Positions 18,886 to 23,262 of a stretch of DNA of 23,262 nucleotides are shown one piece after another. The notes under the pieces were generated by a model, which was not told the origin of the DNA, did not search any database, and was given only the letters and a program-made list of their open reading frames with translations. The stretch is from Thamnocephalis sphaerospora. Lineage: Eukaryota > Zoopagomycota > Zoopagomycetes > Zoopagales > Sigmoideomycetaceae. Within the stretch, counting starts at the first letter, position 1, and each line of letters begins with the position of its first letter. A program made the translations under genes and the position numbers. The stretch covers positions 1 through 23,262 of the forward strand of contig KZ992659.1 in the NCBI GenBank assembly GCA_003614735.1, read 5' to 3'.

Positions 18886-19278
18886 GTTGATGGTCTGTCG
18901 ACGTCAGCGGCAACAGCCGCGCTAGTCAGTGCTATGAAAAAGGTTTGTCCACTTGGAATAGCGCGATGGTGAATGCAAGCAAATAAAGAACGTAGGCGAA
19001 TGCGTGGCTGGAGAATGGGCGTATGGCGGTGGTTGGCGCGTGGTGGAAAAGAAAGGGCACGCCCAAGGCTGCTCGTGGAAAGCGCCGTCTTGCCTTGTGC
19101 CTTGCTGACGGTAAATAGGAGAAGCAGCGGATAGCAGGTGATTGGCATAACATAGCATCGGAATGCGACAGAAAGCTAGCATGGCATGCAACCATGTCGC
19201 AGATGGCTGGAGAGTGGCGTTGCGCAACAAAAGTTTAGTAGTCGGCAGTGAGTGAGGCTGTGCACGCTGTTTTGTCGT
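18886..19278. other. Intergenic stretch, possible 5' exon of the gene at 18885
   Basis: On the minus strand it is C/T-rich (about 19030-19060), like other leaders here. A short hydrophobic frame at about 18947-18990 may be a signal-anchor exon of the membrane glycoprotein. No other gene is evident. Confidence 0.3.
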
Positions 19279-21121
19279 TCAGTTATTGTCCAGCAGCCAG
19301 TTGGTAGCACGTTCCACGTTGCCTTCGCAGTGATGTAGCGCAGTGAGTGCACGTTCCCGCGAGAAGCCCATGCTCTGCAGCGAACGCACTGCTGCAGGCG
19401 ACACAGACGCAGTGGCTGCGGCTGCAGTCGCTCCAAACTGCGCACGCAGCATTGGCGAATCAGGCGGCGATACGATGACTGGGGTGCTGCTTCCACTGCA
19501 GCCTGGCCCTGCAGCGGATTCGGGAAAACGGTAGGGCTGGTCTTGATGGGCGCCCGAAGCAAACGGGCTAGACAACGGGGCAAAGGGCGCTACACTGGCT
19601 GTGCTATTCTGTGCCACCGCTGACGGCAAAAGTGGCAGCGGAGCTCTTACCAGCGAGTCGGAAGCAGTCCTGGTATGACCAACATGCGGCGTCGCAGCAG
19701 AGTCGCGGAAGTAGCTTAGCGCATCGAAAGGCTCGGCTGCAGTGCTTGATGCCGTCGTTTCAGGGTAAGCAAGCTTGGGCAGTGGCGCAAACGGATCTAC
19801 GGCAGGTTCCGTGACGGGAATACTTGCCGGCCGCGGCTCTGCCACCTGTTCAGAGTAGAGGCCCTGAGCCGGCAATACATTACCACCTGCCGCCGCAATG
19901 CTGCCTAAACCAGTGGTATCCACAGCAGATAGTGTGGCTGACGACTGCGATGAGAAAGCAGTGCGACTAGTTGTGTAAAAGTGCGTTGCGCCAAGCTGTT
20001 CTGCAATCAGGTCTACGGGACCAGCCAGAGGTGATGCATACGCTGGCAGGCTTGGTATATGACTGCTCGTCGTGTACGGCGAACGTCTATCAAACTCTGC
20101 AGCGGTCATGGGCGTCCAAGAATGCGCATGTGCATGCTGATACCGCGTCTGTGGCGGTGCCAAGGACAGCGCAGTGTTTGCGTATGCCTCGGTGTTTGTC
20201 GGTATCGATGGCAGAGGTTCGGGCAGCATGGCAACCGACTCGACATGGGCTGCGGCGGTGCTTGCAGAGGATACACGCGGGCTACCATACGCAGCGAGCA
20301 GCGAGTAGTCTGGCACCGCAGATGGCTCTGCTCCAGATATAACGCTGGCCGCAGACTGCAAAGACACATACGTTGGTTGCAATGTATCTGCGTTTGTAGG
20401 CGTCGGAGCAGATGAACTGATGGCAGCTGGCAGCGTTGTTGTTCTTGGCGCCATAAGGTCCTTCTCTAGTGCGCGCAAATCCACCTCGGACAATTGCTGA
20501 CCAATGCCGCCCACCGCGTGGAATGTTAACAATGTGCCAGCACACTCCAGCTTGGCCGTTACGTCACGTACCAGCGTCTCTCCGTGCGTCGAATGCTGAC
20601 TGGCTGCTAAGCCTGTGCGTGTTGGCTGCAGAATCCGACCTTCCACATCCAAGCCAGGCGCTCGGCGCTGCAATTCTGCACGTTCCCGCGCAAGGCGCGC
20701 CTCTTCGGCCTCTTTCCAGGCCTGCTGCTCGTGAACAAACGCCTCAGCCGCCTCAATGACCGCACGTTCCAGCGAAAAGTCTACCTCTGGCTGGCATATA
20801 GTATCAGCGACACGTTGACACGTAGCGCAGCACACCTTGTACACGCACCAAGTTAGCAAGCGCGTCAATTAGCGCCTTGTTAACCGGTGGCAAGCGGGCC
20901 TGGTCGGCACGTTAGCTGCGCAGTGTCTAGTGGCGCACTGCTGCGCTTTCACCTACTGCGTCGAATTGCCGACAGCGTGCAGATATGCTGATGGGCACGT
21001 CGAGAACGGTTGCATACAGCGACGGACTACCTGTAAACTGACGGGTAAATACATCGCCTACGTATGCTTCTCCGCCAACACTTGGCTTACCAGCGCGAAA
21101 GGACGTGCTATGCGTTGTCAT
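19279..21121 (-). CDS. UMA + UBA domain protein, UBAP1-like candidate ESCRT-I subunit (3-4 exons, about 575 aa)
   Basis: Exons (minus): 21121-20957, 20899-20849, 20790-19279; introns of 57 nt (GTAGGT...CTAAC...CCAG) and 58 nt (GTGCGT...CTGAT...CCAG). The sum is 1728 nt. The N terminus fits the UMA pattern of UBAP1: YATVLDVPISIS (about 35-46), then a LPPVNKALIDAL helix. Next is PEVDFSLERAVIEAAEAF (73-90), comparable with YDFSLEKKTIEWAEE in human UBAP1, then a charged coiled coil to about 113. About 420 Ser/Ala/Pro-rich, probably disordered residues follow. The last 39 (537-575) form a UBA domain with the MGF loop (546-548), ERALTALHHCEGNVERATNWLL and a terminal DNN. In animals UBAP1 is an ESCRT-I subunit that sorts ubiquitinated cargo at endosomes and ends in a triple-UBA-like SOUBA; here I see one UBA. 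An in-frame 60-nt intron-like segment (21090-21031) may also be removed. Confidence 0.6.
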
Positions 21122-21241
21122 TGTGATGCACCAGTGCTGCTATGCACAGAAAGTGTTTGTATACTCTGCAGAGAAAGAGAAGCGTCACGTCAGCTGACAG
21201 GCGTGACCACACTCCCAGCGACTCTTGTTCTCCTGTATGCA
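21122..21241. promoter_or_regulatory. Divergent promoter between the UBAP1-like gene and PPC decarboxylase gene
   Basis: 120 bp separate the two ATGs, which point away from each other. The UBAP1-like ATG has a good context (ACAATGACA). No TATA box is evident. Co-regulation is only suggested by spacing. Confidence 0.5.
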
Positions 21242-22181
21242 ATGGCACTTTCACCTGGCACGACCGCTGCAAGCACAGCGACGATGACTTCGGAGCTAGC
21301 ACCCTATCGCATCCTGGTGGCGGTTACCGGGAGTGTTGCGGCCATCAAGCTGCCGCTGTTGGTGCGCTTGCTGCGCGAGAAGGCCCAGGTAGGCGGCAGC
21401 CGCGCATTCCATTAGCTAGTGGCTGGCACTCATCACCTGTTGGCAGGACCGCGCTGTGGAGATTCGGGTGGTGACCACCGAACATGCGCGACATTTCTAC
21501 AATGAGCAAGAGGTGGACGCGAACATCTACGGCGAGAGCCATGAGTGGCAGGTAAGCAGACAGGCTACGCTCAGCTGGCATGCATACACTCACCGAAAAG
21601 CACTAGGCGTGGAAATCTGTGGCCGATCCGGTACTGCACATTGAGGTGAGCGGATGTCTTTTGTTTCGTGGAGGCGTATTGCTGAACGCAAAACGACATG
21701 CAACAGCTACGCCGCTGGGCGCAAATAATGGTGATTGCGCCGCTGGATGCCAACACGCTGGCAAAGCTGGCCAACGGCCTCTGCGATAACCTGCTGGTGA
21801 GTGGCGGGCCAGAGATGTAAACGTGGCAGGTACATGCCAACGCAAACATTTGTAGACATGCATAGCGCGTGCTTGGGATTCCGATCGACCGGTGCTGGTT
21901 TGTCCTGCGATGAATACGCACATGTGGACGCACCCATTCACAGCACGCCATTTGGACATTCTGCGCGATATGCTGGGCTGGCGTGTATGTGGCCCAATCA
22001 GCAAGCGGCTTGCTTGTGGTGATGTTGGTCAGTGGTGCGATAGCTGCCGTCGACCTATGCATATGTGTCGTCTCACCGCGTAGCATTGATACGGCTGATG
22101 TTAGGTGAAGGTGCCATGGCCGAGGCCGAGACGATCGCAACTACCGTCTGGGAAATGCTGGGCAATCTGATTTGCATCTAG
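21242..22181 (+). CDS. PPCDC: Phosphopantothenoylcysteine decarboxylase (PPCDC/Hal3 family), 6 exons, 209 aa
   Basis: This flavoenzyme decarboxylates 4'-phosphopantothenoylcysteine to 4'-phosphopantetheine in coenzyme A synthesis. Exons: 21242-21388, 21447-21551, 21607-21645, 21707-21796, 21856-22027, 22105-22181 (630 nt; introns 55-77 nt). The sequence follows human PPCDC throughout: the flavin-binding start ILVAVTGSVAAIK; VVTTEHARHFY; EWQAWKSVADPVLHIELRRW with the catalytic His95; APLDANTLAKLANGLCDNLL; RAWD; PAMNTHMW with Asn147 of the PXMNXXMW motif; and LACGDVGEGAMAE with Cys181 on the substrate clamp. All the residues known to be needed are present, so it should be active and not merely a Hal3-type regulator. 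It is small, with only a 20-residue N-terminal extension and no acidic tail, unlike yeast Hal3/Vhs3/Cab3. It runs divergently from the UBAP1-like gene. Confidence 0.95.
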
Positions 22182-22244
22182 CGAGCAATGACACGCATGC
22201 GCACAATCGTTGACGAATCCATGTATTTCAAAGCAATGTAACTG

Positions 22245-22751
22245 CTAGCACTTGGTCAGACGGACGGGTAGTTCTACGTTGGTCACTTCCTCCCTGCGGC
22301 CAGACCCACTGCCGCTGGGAGTAAGGGCGGTGCACACAGCGCGCAGTACATATGCGCCAGCGGTGTGATTGGCCTGAGGTGTCCAGCTGCCTGCTACTAT
22401 CCAGGGTGCCTCCATGGCTGGCCTCACGCTGTTGGCCAGGTTGACTTCAAGCGGCGTGAATTTCGTTCCCTCTGCTTCCAGCTCTATGCGCACGGATTTG
22501 TAGTATGCCAGACCGCCACGCTGCACATGATAGACAAGTGGTGTTTGCCGGCCGATGCACAGGGTTGCGTTGGCAGTAGGTGCGTCAAAGAGGAGCATAT
22601 CTACATAGTGAGTACGTATTGGCATTGCACAAATTAGCTAACATCGGTGGGCGTTGCCCGCCTAAAACGTACCAGCCTGCACTGGTGCTCCTGGTAGCAT
22701 CAATACTACCGAGATCGCGAAGAGACGCACGAAGAATGTGCTAAAGAACAT
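22245..22751 (-). CDS. Small secreted protein of unknown family (2 exons, 144 aa)
   Basis: Exons 22751-22673 and 22600-22245 are joined by a 72-nt GTACGT...TGTAG intron in phase 1 (435 nt). The ATG at 22751 is in a good context (ATCACCATG) and starts a signal peptide: MFFSTFFVRLFAISVVLML, then PGAPVQA with a likely cut near residue 26. The mature part of about 118 residues has two N-glycosylation sites (NAT, NHT), three Cys and alternating hydrophobic/polar stretches (YYKSVRIELEAEG, WTPQANHTAGAYVLRAVC), suggesting a beta-sandwich of Ig-like type. There is no clear GPI signal. The same frame is open upstream for about 17 codons before a TGA at 22802-22800. It converges on PPCDC with 63 bp between stops. 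Confidence 0.65.
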
Positions 22752-23063
22752 GGTGATGGTGCCGCAATAGATGCAGGCCAAAATGCGGACGATGTGGAGT
22801 CACGGCTTGAAGGGATACTTAGTGGTCGCTGGGGTACTACTATCTTCGAAGCTCATTGTACGTTTGATTTATAGCTTGGCCTTGCATCCATGTCGTACAG
22901 TGCACTAAACAAACACTGGCATGCAGCTTGTAGGCACGTAAAAACGCTGTGCAGAAAAATGACAGGCCATGTGATGCTTGCAGCTGCGCTTGCGTGATAT
23001 GCGGCGGGTGGAGGCGTCGACACTGCCTCTGCTTTCTGGATTACTTGCGCAGCTTCTCTGCAC

Positions 23064-23262
23064 ATGCCACTGGTTCGTAGAATGAGTCTGCGCTCCTTGC
23101 GTGCAGCTGTGCGGCATGCAATAGCACCGTCGACAGCCCCTCACATGATAACTCTTGTGGCACCGAACCCACACATGTGTTAACAGCTGAGCTGATGACG
23201 GCACAGCATGGCAAGTCGGCGCAACGTGAATCGCGCGTGCAAGCGTTGTCAAACTCATGTTG
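23064..23262 (+). CDS. Possible first exon of a mitochondrial protein (partial, runs off right edge)
   Basis: From ATG 23064 (or 23082) the plus strand reads a basic amphipathic stretch with Arg every 3-4 residues and no acids (RRMSLRSLRAAVRHAIAPST), typical of a mitochondrial presequence. It stays open to a TAA at about 23182. A GTGTTA donor-like site lies just before that stop, so the gene would continue through an intron beyond the window. The minus strand here is also open (a frame from 23258) but Cys/His-rich without motif. This is weak evidence. Confidence 0.25.

Noticed and set aside
1-23262. tRNA, rRNA, CRISPR or viral/retroelement sequences
   Set aside because: No B-box-type tRNA motif, no rRNA-like stretch, no regularly spaced repeats, and no reverse transcriptase, integrase or capsid-like frames were seen on reading both strands.

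Overview
This window reads as nuclear DNA of a fungus with small, intron-rich genes, probably an early-diverging lineage. The case rests on (a) about 30 short introns that can be drawn by eye (mostly 47-81 nt, one about 117 nt), with GT-AG or GC-AG ends and branch sites of the CTAAC/CTGAC type 10-20 nt before the acceptor; (b) tight gene spacing, with divergent ATGs about 80-120 bp apart and convergent ends 60-120 bp apart; and (c) gene content: a LaeA/UMTA-like methyltransferase, CTU2/NCS2, RMI1, a fungal-type ZIP transporter, a fungal 7TM receptor-like protein, plus AVEN-like and UBAP1-like proteins that are not expected in budding yeasts. The assignment to early-diverging fungi (Zoopagomycota/Kickxellales style) is inference only.

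Layout. 1-231: end of an acidic protein running in from the left. 232-1410: no gene recognised, but one copy of a 171-bp repeat (906-1076). 1411-2545 (+): SAM methyltransferase in four exons. 2661-4910 (-): tRNA 2-thiolation protein CTU2 in nine exons. 5158-5424 (-): small unknown protein. 6358-7092 (+): unknown protein with a mitochondrial-type N terminus and one membrane segment. 7273-7452: second, inverted copy of the repeat. 7972-9665 (-): a 500-residue protein built from three diverged copies of one unrecognised domain. 10132-11316 (-): ZIP metal transporter. 11406-13046 (-): fragments of one or two unrecognised membrane proteins, gene structure unresolved. 13541-14606 (+): 7TM receptor-like protein. 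14834-15695 (-): RMI1, sharing an 82-bp divergent promoter with an AVEN-like gene (15778-17316, +). 17684-18885 (-): Cys-rich glycoprotein-like membrane protein. 19279-21121 (-): UMA+UBA protein resembling ESCRT-I UBAP1, sharing a 120-bp divergent promoter with phosphopantothenoylcysteine decarboxylase (21242-22181, +). 22245-22751 (-): small secreted protein. The last 200 bases may hold the first exon of a mitochondrial protein.

The genes do not form one pathway: this is ordinary housekeeping gene order for a compact fungal genome. The most novel items are the three-repeat protein, in which each repeat sits on its own exon flanked by phase-2 introns, the fungal AVEN-like and UBAP1-like genes, and the inverted 171-bp repeat pair that brackets about 6.2 kb. 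All exon boundaries were placed by hand from reading frames and splice signals; total coding lengths are multiples of three in each full model.
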